From NCBI RefSeq assembly GCF_900110555.1, contig NZ_FOEE01000009.1, positions 143,243 through 207,242 of the forward strand: a DNA stretch of 64,000 bases, in the 5' to 3' direction. The notes under the pieces were generated by a model. The model was not told the DNA's origin and searched no databases. It worked only from the letters and a program-made list of their open reading frames with translations. Made by a program: the position numbers and the translations under genes. Shown here piece after piece: positions 57,583-64,000 of this stretch. Source of the DNA: Trujillonella endophytica (GTDB taxonomy: Bacteria; Actinomycetota; Actinomycetes; Mycobacteriales; Geodermatophilaceae). Position 1 is the stretch's first letter, and every line of letters begins with the position of its first letter.

Positions 57583-58131
57583 ATGCCCGCCCACCGCCTC
57601 CCGCCGTCCTCCCCCGTCGTGCTCACCTGCCTGGCCGTCGCGCTGCTCACCGGCTGCTCGACCACGGAGGTCTCCGGGGCGGCGTCCCCCGCGGGCGGTA
57701 CCAGCGCCGGACCGGCCGGGGACGGCGTCGAACTGGTCCGCGGGGCCGCGTGCGGCGAGGTCACCTTCTGGGCCGCGTCCGAGTCCGGCGAGGTCGTGGT
57801 GACGGTGACCGTCGACGTCGCCGACCGGCCGGCCGGCGAGCCCTCGGAGTTCGGCTACGAGCTGCCGGACCCCGCCGTCCTCGTCACCGTGCACAGCGGC
57901 CCGGGCGACCTCTCGGAGAACTTCTGCACCGACGTCCTCCTCGGCCCGGAGCCCACGCTGCGGCAGGACGTCGTCGCGGGCACCGTCGCGCTCACCGTCG
58001 ACCCGCCCGGGGAGGACTGCGGGGACAGCGACGGCCGGCTGCGGGTGGAGGGCCTGGTCGCCGAGGACGGCACGACCTTCGCCCCGATCGACGTCAGCTC
58101 CGGCCTCGTCGGCTGCAACGTCGGCGGCTGA
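57583..58131 (+). CDS. Hypothetical lipoprotein
   Basis: 182 residues with lipobox LLTGC near residue 23 and a Gly/Ala/Ser-rich linker (SGAASPAGGTSAGPAGDG). The mature domain is beta-rich with five cysteines, probably disulfide-bonded (AACGEVTF, NFCTDVLL, GEDCGDS, LVGCNVGG). Resembles other actinobacterial secreted beta proteins of unknown role. ATG with CACAAT six bases upstream, possibly leaderless. Faces the NarL-type two-component pair. Confidence 0.75.
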   Translation: MPAHRLPPSSPVVLTCLAVALLTGCSTTEVSGAASPAGGTSAGPAGDGVELVRGAACGEVTFWAASESGEVVVTVTVDVADRPAGEPSEFGYELPDPAVLVTVHSGPGDLSENFCTDVLLGPEPTLRQDVVAGTVALTVDPPGEDCGDSDGRLRVEGLVAEDGTTFAPIDVSSGLVGCNVGG

Positions 58132-58214
58132 CCGCCGTCCACCCCTGGCGGGAGCGGCGGGTCATCCCGCGGGTGGACGACGGCGCGCCGTCCACTGCCT
58201 AGATTCGATCCGCG

Positions 58215-59405
58215 ATGGACCACCCCCTGGAGAACCTGGCCGCCTCGACGCGACGCCATCCGTTCGGCGTCGACGCGGGCCTCGCCGGGCTCCTGTGGTT
58301 CACGCTGGTGCTGCTGCCGGCCGGGGCCTGGGCTCCCTACGAGGCGACGGCGGGCGCGCTCGGCACGCTGATGATCGCGGCGCTGGCCTGGCGGCGGCGG
58401 GCTCCGGTCGCGGCCGCCGCGGTGGTCTGCGTCCTCGGGCTGGTGCAGCTCGGCGGCGTGCCGGAGCTCCTGCCGGCCGACGTCGCCGCGCTGGTGATGG
58501 TGCACGCGCTCGCGGCCTACGCACCGCGCTGGGCGGGCCTGGCGGGCCTGCTGCTGGGTCTGCTCGGGGCCGTCCTGGCGGCCACCGTGTACTACACCGC
58601 GTCGCAGGACCCCAACGACCTGGTCCTGGTCACCGGGACCATCGCGATCGCCGTCGTCGCCGCCTGGGCCCTGGGCCACCTGCGCCGCCTCCGCGTGCAG
58701 CGCGAGGCCGGGCTGGAGGAGCGGGCCCGGCTGCTGGAGATCGAGCGCGACCAGGAGATGCGGCTGGCCGCCACGGCCGAGCGTGCCCGCATCGCCCGGG
58801 AGATGCACGACGTCGTGGCCCACTCGCTGTCGGTCGTCATCGCGCAGGCCGACGGCGGCCGCTACGCCGGGCGCGCGGACCCCGCGGCGGCGACCGGCGC
58901 GCTCGAGGCGATCGCGGCGACCGGCCGGCAGGCGCTGACCGACATGCGGGCCCTGCTCGGCGTGCTCCGCGAGGGCCCGGGCGAGGCCTACGCCCCGCAG
59001 CCCGACGTCGCCGCGGTGCCGGCGCTGGTGGAGGACGTGCGGGCCAGCGGCCTCGACGTCGACCTGCTCGTCGAGGGCACGCCGCGGCCGCTGCCGGCCG
59101 GGCCGCAGCTGGCGGCCTACCGGATCGTGCAGGAGTCCCTGACCAACGTGCTCAAGCACGCCGGCTCGGCCGGCCGCGCCTGGGTGCGACTCTCGTGGCG
59201 GGACGACGGCCTGGAGGTGGCGGTGCTCGACGACGGTCGGGGCGCGTCGGCGGCGCTCGTGACGGGCGGGGCCGACGGCTCCGGTCAAGGCCTGCGCGGC
59301 ATGGTGGAGCGGGCGCAGCTGCACGGGGGGCGCCTGACGGCCGGCCCGCGCGCCGGCGGCGGCTTCGCGGTGCAGGCGCTGCTCCCCTACCGGAGCCGGC
59401 GATGA
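58215..59405 (+). CDS. NarL-type sensor histidine kinase
   Basis: 396 residues. Four or five membrane helices (LAGLLWFTLVLLPAGAWAPY ..., VAALVMVHALAAYAPRWAGLAGLLLGLLGAVLAATVYY, LVTGTIAIAVVAAWALG) with no large extracytoplasmic domain, so it senses the membrane or an intramembrane signal. HisKA_3: ERARIAREMHDVVAHSLSVVIAQADGGRYAGRADP (phospho-His). HATPase: QESLTNVLKHAGSAG, VLDDGRGA and GQGLRGMVERAQLHGG. Forms an ATGA overlap with its response regulator. Confidence 0.94.
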   Translation: MDHPLENLAASTRRHPFGVDAGLAGLLWFTLVLLPAGAWAPYEATAGALGTLMIAALAWRRRAPVAAAAVVCVLGLVQLGGVPELLPADVAALVMVHALAAYAPRWAGLAGLLLGLLGAVLAATVYYTASQDPNDLVLVTGTIAIAVVAAWALGHLRRLRVQREAGLEERARLLEIERDQEMRLAATAERARIAREMHDVVAHSLSVVIAQADGGRYAGRADPAAATGALEAIAATGRQALTDMRALLGVLREGPGEAYAPQPDVAAVPALVEDVRASGLDVDLLVEGTPRPLPAGPQLAAYRIVQESLTNVLKHAGSAGRAWVRLSWRDDGLEVAVLDDGRGASAALVTGGADGSGQGLRGMVERAQLHGGRLTAGPRAGGGFAVQALLPYRSRR

Positions 59406-60103
59406 CCGCGCCCGACGGCCGGATCCGGGTGGTGCTCGTCGACGACCAGCAGATGGTGCGGGCCGGCTTCCGCATGGTCATCGACTCCCAGGCCGACCTC
59501 ACCGTGGTCGGGGAGGCCGGCACCGGCGACGAGGCGGTGCGGCTGCTCGCGCGCACGCCGGCCGACGTCGTCCTCATGGACGTGCGCATGCCCGGCACCG
59601 ACGGCATCGAGGCGACCCGGCAGGTCACCGCGCGGGACGGCGCCCCCCGCGTCGTCGTGCTGACCACCTTCGACCTCGACGAGTACGTGGTGGCCGCGAT
59701 CGGCGCCGGGGCCAGCGGCTTCCTGCTCAAGGACGCGCCGCCGGAGGAGATGCTCGCCGCCGTCCGCACCGTGCACGCCGGCGACTCGGTGATCGCGGCG
59801 TCGTCCACCCGGCGACTGCTGCAGCACGTCGCGCCGATGCTGCGCGGGACGTCGTCGGCCCCCGCCGCGGAGCCGCGCGAGCTCGCCGACCTCACCCCGC
59901 GCGAGCGGGAGGTACTGGTGCAGATGGCCTACGGCGCGACCAACGCCGAGCTCGCCGCGCACTTCGTCGTCAGCGAGGCGACGGTGAAGACGCACGTCGG
60001 CCGCGTGCTGGCGAAGACGGGGTCGCGGGACCGGGTGCAGGCGGTGGTCCTGGCCTACCGGACCGGCCTGGTGCAGCCGGCCGACCTCCTCCGCGACGCC
60101 TAG
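59402..60103 (+). CDS. NarL/FixJ (LuxR)-type response regulator
   Basis: 233 residues. Receiver: VVLVDDQQMVRAGFRMVIDSQ, VVLMDVRMPGTDGIEATRQ (phospho-Asp) and LLKDAPPEE (conserved Lys). HTH_LuxR: LTPREREVLVQMAYGATNAELAAHFVVSEATVKTHVGRVLAKTGSRDRVQAVV. Co-produced with the kinase through the ATGA overlap. A repeat cluster starts 18 bases after the stop. Confidence 0.96.
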   Translation: MTAPDGRIRVVLVDDQQMVRAGFRMVIDSQADLTVVGEAGTGDEAVRLLARTPADVVLMDVRMPGTDGIEATRQVTARDGAPRVVVLTTFDLDEYVVAAIGAGASGFLLKDAPPEEMLAAVRTVHAGDSVIAASSTRRLLQHVAPMLRGTSSAPAAEPRELADLTPREREVLVQMAYGATNAELAAHFVVSEATVKTHVGRVLAKTGSRDRVQAVVLAYRTGLVQPADLLRDA

Positions 60104-60120
60104 CCTCCCCTGCCCCCCTC

Positions 60121-60262
60121 CCGCGCAGAAGCGCGAAACTGCCCCGGGGCAGAAGCGCGGAATTGCACCGCGCAGAAGCGCGGAATTGCCCCGGGGCAGA
60201 AGCGCGGAATTGCACCGCGCAGAAGCGCGGAATTGCCCCGGGGCAGAAGCGCGGAATTGCAC
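60121..60262 (+). repeat. Tandem repeat cluster 2 (6 copies, alternating linkers)
   Basis: Six copies of AGAAGCGCGGAATTG, the reverse complement of the cluster 1 core, with starts at 60127, 60151, 60174, 60198, 60221 and 60245. Linkers alternate strictly between CCCCGGGGC and CACCGCGC, giving 24- then 23-base steps, so the true unit is a 47-bp dimer. It begins 18 bases after the regulator stop, like cluster 1, which begins just after a kinase stop. Confidence 0.95.
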
Positions 60263-60407
60263 GGTGAGTCCGACCCGGGGATGACGGCGGCATCCGACCC
60301 GGGGGGCACCTCCCGGCGCCCAGGACCGGCCCTCGCTCCGACGCGGGACGGCGGGCCCGACCGGCAGCGTGACTCCCGTCCCGCTCCCGTGTCGGAAGGC
60401 CCGAACC

Positions 60408-61181
60408 GTGTCCGCTGCCGTGCCCCTCATGACCGTTCCCGGCGCCCCGCCGCCGACCGCGGACGCCGTCCGCGCCACGGCCCTCACCCGCACCTACGGC
60501 AGCGGTCCGACCGCGGTGCACGCGCTGGCCGGCGTCGACGTCGCGTTCGGCCGCGGCGCCTTCACCGCGATCATGGGCCCGTCCGGGTCGGGCAAGTCGA
60601 CGCTGATGCACTGCCTCGCCGGCCTGGACACCCCGACCGGCGGGCAGGTGTTCCTCGGCGGCACCGAGCTGACCCGCCTGCGCGACGACCAGCTCACCCG
60701 GCTGCGCCGCGAGCGGATCGGCTTCGTCTTCCAGTCCTTCAACCTGCTGCCGGTGCTCGACGCCCGGGAGAACATCGTGCTGCCGATGCAGCTGGCCGGC
60801 CGGCGCCCCGACCCGGGCTGGTTCGACGCCGTCGTGGCCCGCCTCGGGCTGCGCGACCGGCTGCGGCACCGGCCCGCGGAGCTCTCGGGCGGTCAGCAGC
60901 AGCGGGTGGCCGTGGCCCGCGCGCTGCTCCCCCGCCCCGACGTCGTCTTCGCCGACGAGCCGACCGGCAACCTGGACTCCCGCTCGGGCGCCGAGGTCCT
61001 CGGCCTGCTGCGCAGCAGCGTGCGGGAGACCGGCCAGACCGTCGTCATGGTCACCCACGACCCGGGCGCGGCCGCCTACGCCGACCGCGTCGTCCTCCTC
61101 GCCGACGGTCGCGTGGCCGGCGACCTGGCCGACCCGACCGCCGACTCGGTGCTCACCGCGCTGCGCGGGCTGGGGGCCTGA
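60408..61181 (+). CDS. ABC transporter ATP-binding protein (MacB/LolD type)
   Basis: 257 residues from the GTG at 60408 (GGAAGG eight bases upstream). Walker A GPSGSGKSTLMHCLAGLD, Q-loop VFQSFNLLPVLDARENI, signature LSGGQQQRVAVARALL, Walker B VVFADEPTGNLDSR, H-loop THDPGAAAYADR. Typical of the MacB/LolD/FtsE-like exporters paired with FtsX-fold permeases. Next to the NarL-type system, a common arrangement for antimicrobial-peptide or envelope-stress exporters. Confidence 0.95.
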   Translation: MSAAVPLMTVPGAPPPTADAVRATALTRTYGSGPTAVHALAGVDVAFGRGAFTAIMGPSGSGKSTLMHCLAGLDTPTGGQVFLGGTELTRLRDDQLTRLRRERIGFVFQSFNLLPVLDARENIVLPMQLAGRRPDPGWFDAVVARLGLRDRLRHRPAELSGGQQQRVAVARALLPRPDVVFADEPTGNLDSRSGAEVLGLLRSSVRETGQTVVMVTHDPGAAAYADRVVLLADGRVAGDLADPTADSVLTALRGLGA

Positions 61182-61186
61182 CCCCC

Positions 61187-63643
61187 GTGCTCCGCATCAT
61201 CACGGCGAACCTGCGCGCGCACCTGGCCCGGCTCGTCGCCTCCACCGTCGCCATCGTCATCGCGGTCGGCTTCGTCGTCGCCACGCTGACCCTCGGCGAG
61301 ACCACCCGCGCCACCATGCTCGAGGCCGTCGGCGCGCGGTACGTGAGCGCCGACGTCGTCGTCACCTCGGACGGCGAGCCGGTGGACGAGGCGGCCGCGG
61401 ACCTCGACGGTCTCCCCGGCGTGGCCGCCGTCGACGTCGCCGTCGCCACGTCGGTGCAGGCCCTCGTGCCCGGGCGCACCGGCGCCCAGTACCTCCTGGT
61501 CGACTCCGTCGCCGACGACCCGGCACTGCGCTGGCAGCAACTGGCCGCGGGCGCACTCCCCGACCGGCTCGGCGAAGCCGCGGTCAGCGAGCGCGTGGGC
61601 GCCGAGGTCGGGGACGTGCTCACCGTGACCACCTACGGCGAGGACGGCCGGGAGGACGCGTCGCAGGTCACCGTGGTCGGCGTCGTCGACCTGCGCGGCG
61701 ACCCGTCCGCCGGGATCAACGGCCGCGCGTTCGTCATCGGCGCGCAGGTGGCCGCGTGGGGGGCGCTGGGCCCGACGGAGCTGCGGATCGCCGGGACGGC
61801 GGGCACCGACGCCGACGACCTCGCCGCCGCGGTGGGGTCGGCGCTGGCCGGCCGGGACGTCGCCGTGCGCACCGGCGAGGAGCAGGCCGTGGCCGAGACC
61901 GAGGCGCTCACCGGCGACGCGGACGTGCTCACCCTCGTCCTGCTGGTCTTCGGCACCGTCGCGCTGCTGGTGGCGGGCCTGGTCATCGCCAACACCTTCG
62001 CCGTCCTGCTGGCGCAGCGGACCCGCGAGCTGGCCCTGCTGCGCTGCGTCGGGGCCACCGCGCGGCAGATCCGCCGCGGCGTCCTCGCCGAGGCCGCGCT
62101 GACCGGCGTCGCCGCCTCCGCGCTCGGCGTGGGCGCGGGCATCGGCCTGGCCGCCGGCGTCTCCGCGCTGGTGGGCACCGACTCGCCGGTGCCGCTGGCC
62201 GGGGTGTCGGTGCCGCTGTCGGCCGTCCTCGGCGGTCTGGCGATCGGGACGCTGACCACGCTGGTCGCCGCGCTCGCCCCGGCGCGGGCCGCCACCCGGG
62301 TCGCCCCGCTGGCCGCGATGCGCCCGCTCGACCCGGCTCCCCTGCGCTCCCGTGGCGGGATGCTGCGGCTGGTCGCGGGGCTGCTGCTCGTCGTCCCCGG
62401 GGTGCTGCTGATGGCGGCCGGGGTGGCCGGCGGGAGCGTGCCGGCCGCCCTGGCCGGTGGCGCGCTGAGCTTCCTCGGCTTGGTGCTGCTCGCCCAGCGG
62501 GCGGTACCGCCGGTGGTGGCGGCGGCCGGGCGGCTCGCCCGCCGCGGCGGGGTGACCGCGCGGCTGGCCGGCGGCAACGCCACCCGCAACCCGCGCCGGA
62601 CGGCCGCCACCGCCACCGCGCTGCTGATCGGCGTCACCCTGACCAGCGCGATGGTCGTGGGGGCGGCCTCCACCCGGTCGAGCGCGCAGGCGGGCCTGGC
62701 CGCGCAGTACCCGACCGACGTGGAGGTCACCGGCAACACCGAGGACGGCCTCCCGGCCTCGCTGGTCGGGCGGCTGCAGGCGGTGGACGGCGTCCGCGCC
62801 GCGGTGGCGCTGACCGCCGGGCCGGTCACCGGGCCCGACGGCTACGAGACCCGCGGCCTGGGCGTCGACCCCGCCCGGGCCGCCGCGGTGCTGCGCTCCA
62901 CCGACGACCTGCCGCTGCCGGCCGACGGCACCGTCGTCCTGCCGTGGTGGACGGTGGAGGGCTGGGGCGTCGCGGCCGGCGAGGAGGTGACGCTGACCGG
63001 CGCGGGCGGCACGCGGACGTTCACCGCGCTGCTCGGAGACACCGAGGAGCCGCTGCTGACCGCGACGGACCTGGCGGCGCTGGCGCCGGGCGCGGTGGCC
63101 GACACCGTCTGGCTCCGGCTGGACGACGGCGCCGACCCGGCGGCGGTGGTCGACGAGGTGACCGACCTCGCCGGCGCCGCGCGGCCGACCGCCGCGGTGA
63201 CGGGGCTGGCCAGCGAGCGGGCGGCGCTGGACGAGGTGCTCGACGTCCTGCTGCTGGTCGTCACGGGCCTGCTCGGCGTCGCCGTCGTCATCGCGCTGAT
63301 CGGCGTGGGCAACACCCTCGCGCTGTCGGTGGTGGAGCGCCGGCAGGAGAACGGCCTGCTGCGGGCGCTCGGGCTCACCCGCGGGCAGGTGCGCGGGCTG
63401 CTGGCCTGGGAGGCGGCGCTCGTGGCCGGGGTGGCCGCGGTCCTCGGGGTGCTGCTCGGGACCGGGTACGGGCTGGTCGGCGTCGCGTCGTTGCTCGGCG
63501 GGCAGGGCGAGGTGGTGCTGAGCATGCCGTGGCTGCAGGTGGCCGCCATCGTCGTCGTCGCCACGGTCGCCGGGTTGCTCGCCAGCGTCCTGCCCGCCCG
63601 CCGCGCCGCCCGCACACCCCCCGTGGCGGCGCTGGCCGCCTGA
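61187..63643 (+). CDS. FtsX-like ABC transporter permease, two-module
   Basis: 818 residues with two FtsX/MacB-PCD modules. First: membrane helix LVASTVAIVIAVGFVVATLTLG, a large extracytoplasmic domain to about residue 240, then three helices (LTLVLLVFGTVALLVAGLVIANTFAVLLAQRTRELALLRCVGATARQIR ...). Second: FLGLVLLAQRAVPPVVAAAGRLARR, GGNATRNPRRTAATATALLIGVTLTSAMVVG, another extracytoplasmic domain, and three final helices (LLLVVTGLLGVAVVIALIGVGNTLALSVVERRQENGLLRALGLTRGQVR ...). GTG start with five bases between stop and start. Export of a lipophilic or peptide compound is likely. Confidence 0.94.
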   Translation: MLRIITANLRAHLARLVASTVAIVIAVGFVVATLTLGETTRATMLEAVGARYVSADVVVTSDGEPVDEAAADLDGLPGVAAVDVAVATSVQALVPGRTGAQYLLVDSVADDPALRWQQLAAGALPDRLGEAAVSERVGAEVGDVLTVTTYGEDGREDASQVTVVGVVDLRGDPSAGINGRAFVIGAQVAAWGALGPTELRIAGTAGTDADDLAAAVGSALAGRDVAVRTGEEQAVAETEALTGDADVLTLVLLVFGTVALLVAGLVIANTFAVLLAQRTRELALLRCVGATARQIRRGVLAEAALTGVAASALGVGAGIGLAAGVSALVGTDSPVPLAGVSVPLSAVLGGLAIGTLTTLVAALAPARAATRVAPLAAMRPLDPAPLRSRGGMLRLVAGLLLVVPGVLLMAAGVAGGSVPAALAGGALSFLGLVLLAQRAVPPVVAAAGRLARRGGVTARLAGGNATRNPRRTAATATALLIGVTLTSAMVVGAASTRSSAQAGLAAQYPTDVEVTGNTEDGLPASLVGRLQAVDGVRAAVALTAGPVTGPDGYETRGLGVDPARAAAVLRSTDDLPLPADGTVVLPWWTVEGWGVAAGEEVTLTGAGGTRTFTALLGDTEEPLLTATDLAALAPGAVADTVWLRLDDGADPAAVVDEVTDLAGAARPTAAVTGLASERAALDEVLDVLLLVVTGLLGVAVVIALIGVGNTLALSVVERRQENGLLRALGLTRGQVRGLLAWEAALVAGVAAVLGVLLGTGYGLVGVASLLGGQGEVVLSMPWLQVAAIVVVATVAGLLASVLPARRAARTPPVAALAA

Positions 63644-63691
63644 GTGGAGTGCCACGGTGCAGGAAACCTGCATGTTGAGTCCGAGGACATC

Positions 63692-63715
63692 TGTCAGTCC
63701 TGAAGTCTCATGACA
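63692..63715 (+). repeat. Candidate left-end inverted sequence of the IS element
   Basis: TGTCA at 63692-63696 and TGACA at 63711-63715 are inverted and flank CTGAAGTCTC. Starting about 80 bases before the transposase gene, this could be part of the left terminal repeat. The right end is outside the window, so the boundary cannot be confirmed. Confidence 0.35.
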
Positions 63716-63772
63716 TGTGTCGCTTGATCATCACAACGCCGATGAGGTGGTGTGGGGAAGCGAGCGCCAGTC

Positions 63773-64000
63773 ATGAAGCTGCTGGATGCGACGTTGCAGG
63801 TCGGCGTGCCGATCGAGAACGTCGCGGAGTGGTGCCGGGTCAACGGGGTCGAGCCGCGGACGTTCTACCGGCATCGGGCGCGGGTGGCCGCCGAGGGCGC
63901 GTGGACGGAGCGCTCTCGGCGGCCGCACGTCTCGCCGTCGGCGACACCGGAGTGGCTGGTCGAGCGGATCGTCGCGTTACGCGAGCAGCTGGCGCCGGAC
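63773..64000 (+). CDS. IS481-like transposase, N-terminal fragment (cut by window edge)
   Basis: 76 residues from the ATG at 63773: MKLLDATLQVGVPIENVAEW, CRVNGVEPRTFYRHRARVAAEGAWTERSRRPHVSPSATPEWLVERIVALREQLAPD. The C-x-x-x-G-(V/I)-(S/E)-x-R-T-F-Y-R start, then RSRRPHxSP and xxxRIVxLRE are the IS481 family N-terminal HTH pattern; the rve catalytic domain would follow outside the window. Codon use is similar to the host. Immediately upstream DNA (63644-63772) is non-coding and slightly AT-richer. Confidence 0.8.
   Translation, partial: MKLLDATLQVGVPIENVAEWCRVNGVEPRTFYRHRARVAAEGAWTERSRRPHVSPSATPEWLVERIVALREQLAPD

Larger units (their letters stand above)
63692..64000 (+). mobile_element. IS481-like insertion sequence, left part (cut by window edge)
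   Basis: The first 76 residues of a transposase are visible and resemble the IS481 helix-turn-helix region. The proposed left end is at 63692. The rest lies outside the window, so completeness and target duplication cannot be judged. Confidence 0.55.

Noticed and set aside
60233..61186. Extension of the permease frame upstream through the ATPase gene
   Set aside because: The translation before 61187 is Arg/Pro-rich noise; the ATPase occupies that DNA in another frame with all motifs.

Overview
The window is about 64 kb of very GC-rich chromosomal DNA with dense genes, GTG and TTG starts, strong third-position GC bias and many stop/start overlaps. Gene content (mycofactocin-coupled SDR, F420-dependent Ddn-type reductase, Dyp peroxidase, actinobacterial holin-X and DUF3618 proteins, DUF5994, cysteine leader peptide, TypA) points to a free-living actinobacterium, most likely a Geodermatophilaceae-type member (Blastococcus, Geodermatophilus, Modestobacter). 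The family is an inference from memory; no database search was run.

Layout. 1-6.9 kb: F420-type reductase, glutathionylspermidine-synthase-like ligase with a lipoprotein, HerA-like ATPase, formate/nitrite channel, zinc peptidase, enoyl-CoA hydratase. 6.9-7.75 kb: siderophore-interacting protein behind an IdeR/DmdR iron box. 8.0-10.1 kb: envelope operon (unknown protein, holin-X, DUF3618). 10.3-12.0 kb: REC-only regulator and PAS kinase, then a 24-bp tandem repeat. 12.2-15.8 kb: exported-fibre-like locus with two SipW-type substrates, a SipW-type signal peptidase, a degenerate REC-Hpt protein and an OmpR regulator; three of its genes share an upstream element. 16-21.7 kb: methyltransferase, orphan FlbD-like protein, and a MerR gene between two near-identical promoters, one driving a three-gene membrane/cupredoxin-like operon. 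21.8-30.3 kb: mycofactocin-type SDR/ALDH/CMD operon with TetR, Dyp peroxidase, thioesterase, two VOC proteins, tRNA-Ala and AraC. 30.5-36 kb: M23 peptidase and a probable CDP-polyol/teichoic-acid operon. 36-41.7 kb: copper operon behind an ECF-type promoter, with its sigma/anti-sigma pair. 41.8-46.2 kb: DUF47-PiT phosphate uptake, MFS exporter, and a TauE/SafE exporter behind a Cys-rich leader peptide. 46.2-51.8 kb: SDR, DUF5994, TypA, YceI/MarR pair. 51.8-57.5 kb: complete Dpp/Opp-type ABC importer. 57.6-63.6 kb: lipoprotein, NarL-type two-component system, second repeat cluster, MacB-like ABC exporter. The right edge is the start of an IS481-like element.

Two themes cut across the window. 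First, many genes have a -10-like hexamer (TACCGT, TAGGTT, TACGGT, TAGGGT) exactly six bases before the start codon, the signature of leaderless transcripts. Second, two repeat families recur: the 24-bp AATTCCGCGCTTC repeat (12 kb and 60 kb) and a two-hairpin element 3' of genes (36 kb and 50.5 kb). The most interesting loci are the SipW/fibre locus with its triplicated upstream element, the MerR-flanking promoters with their uncharacterised membrane operon, the CDP-polyol operon and the ECF-controlled copper operon.
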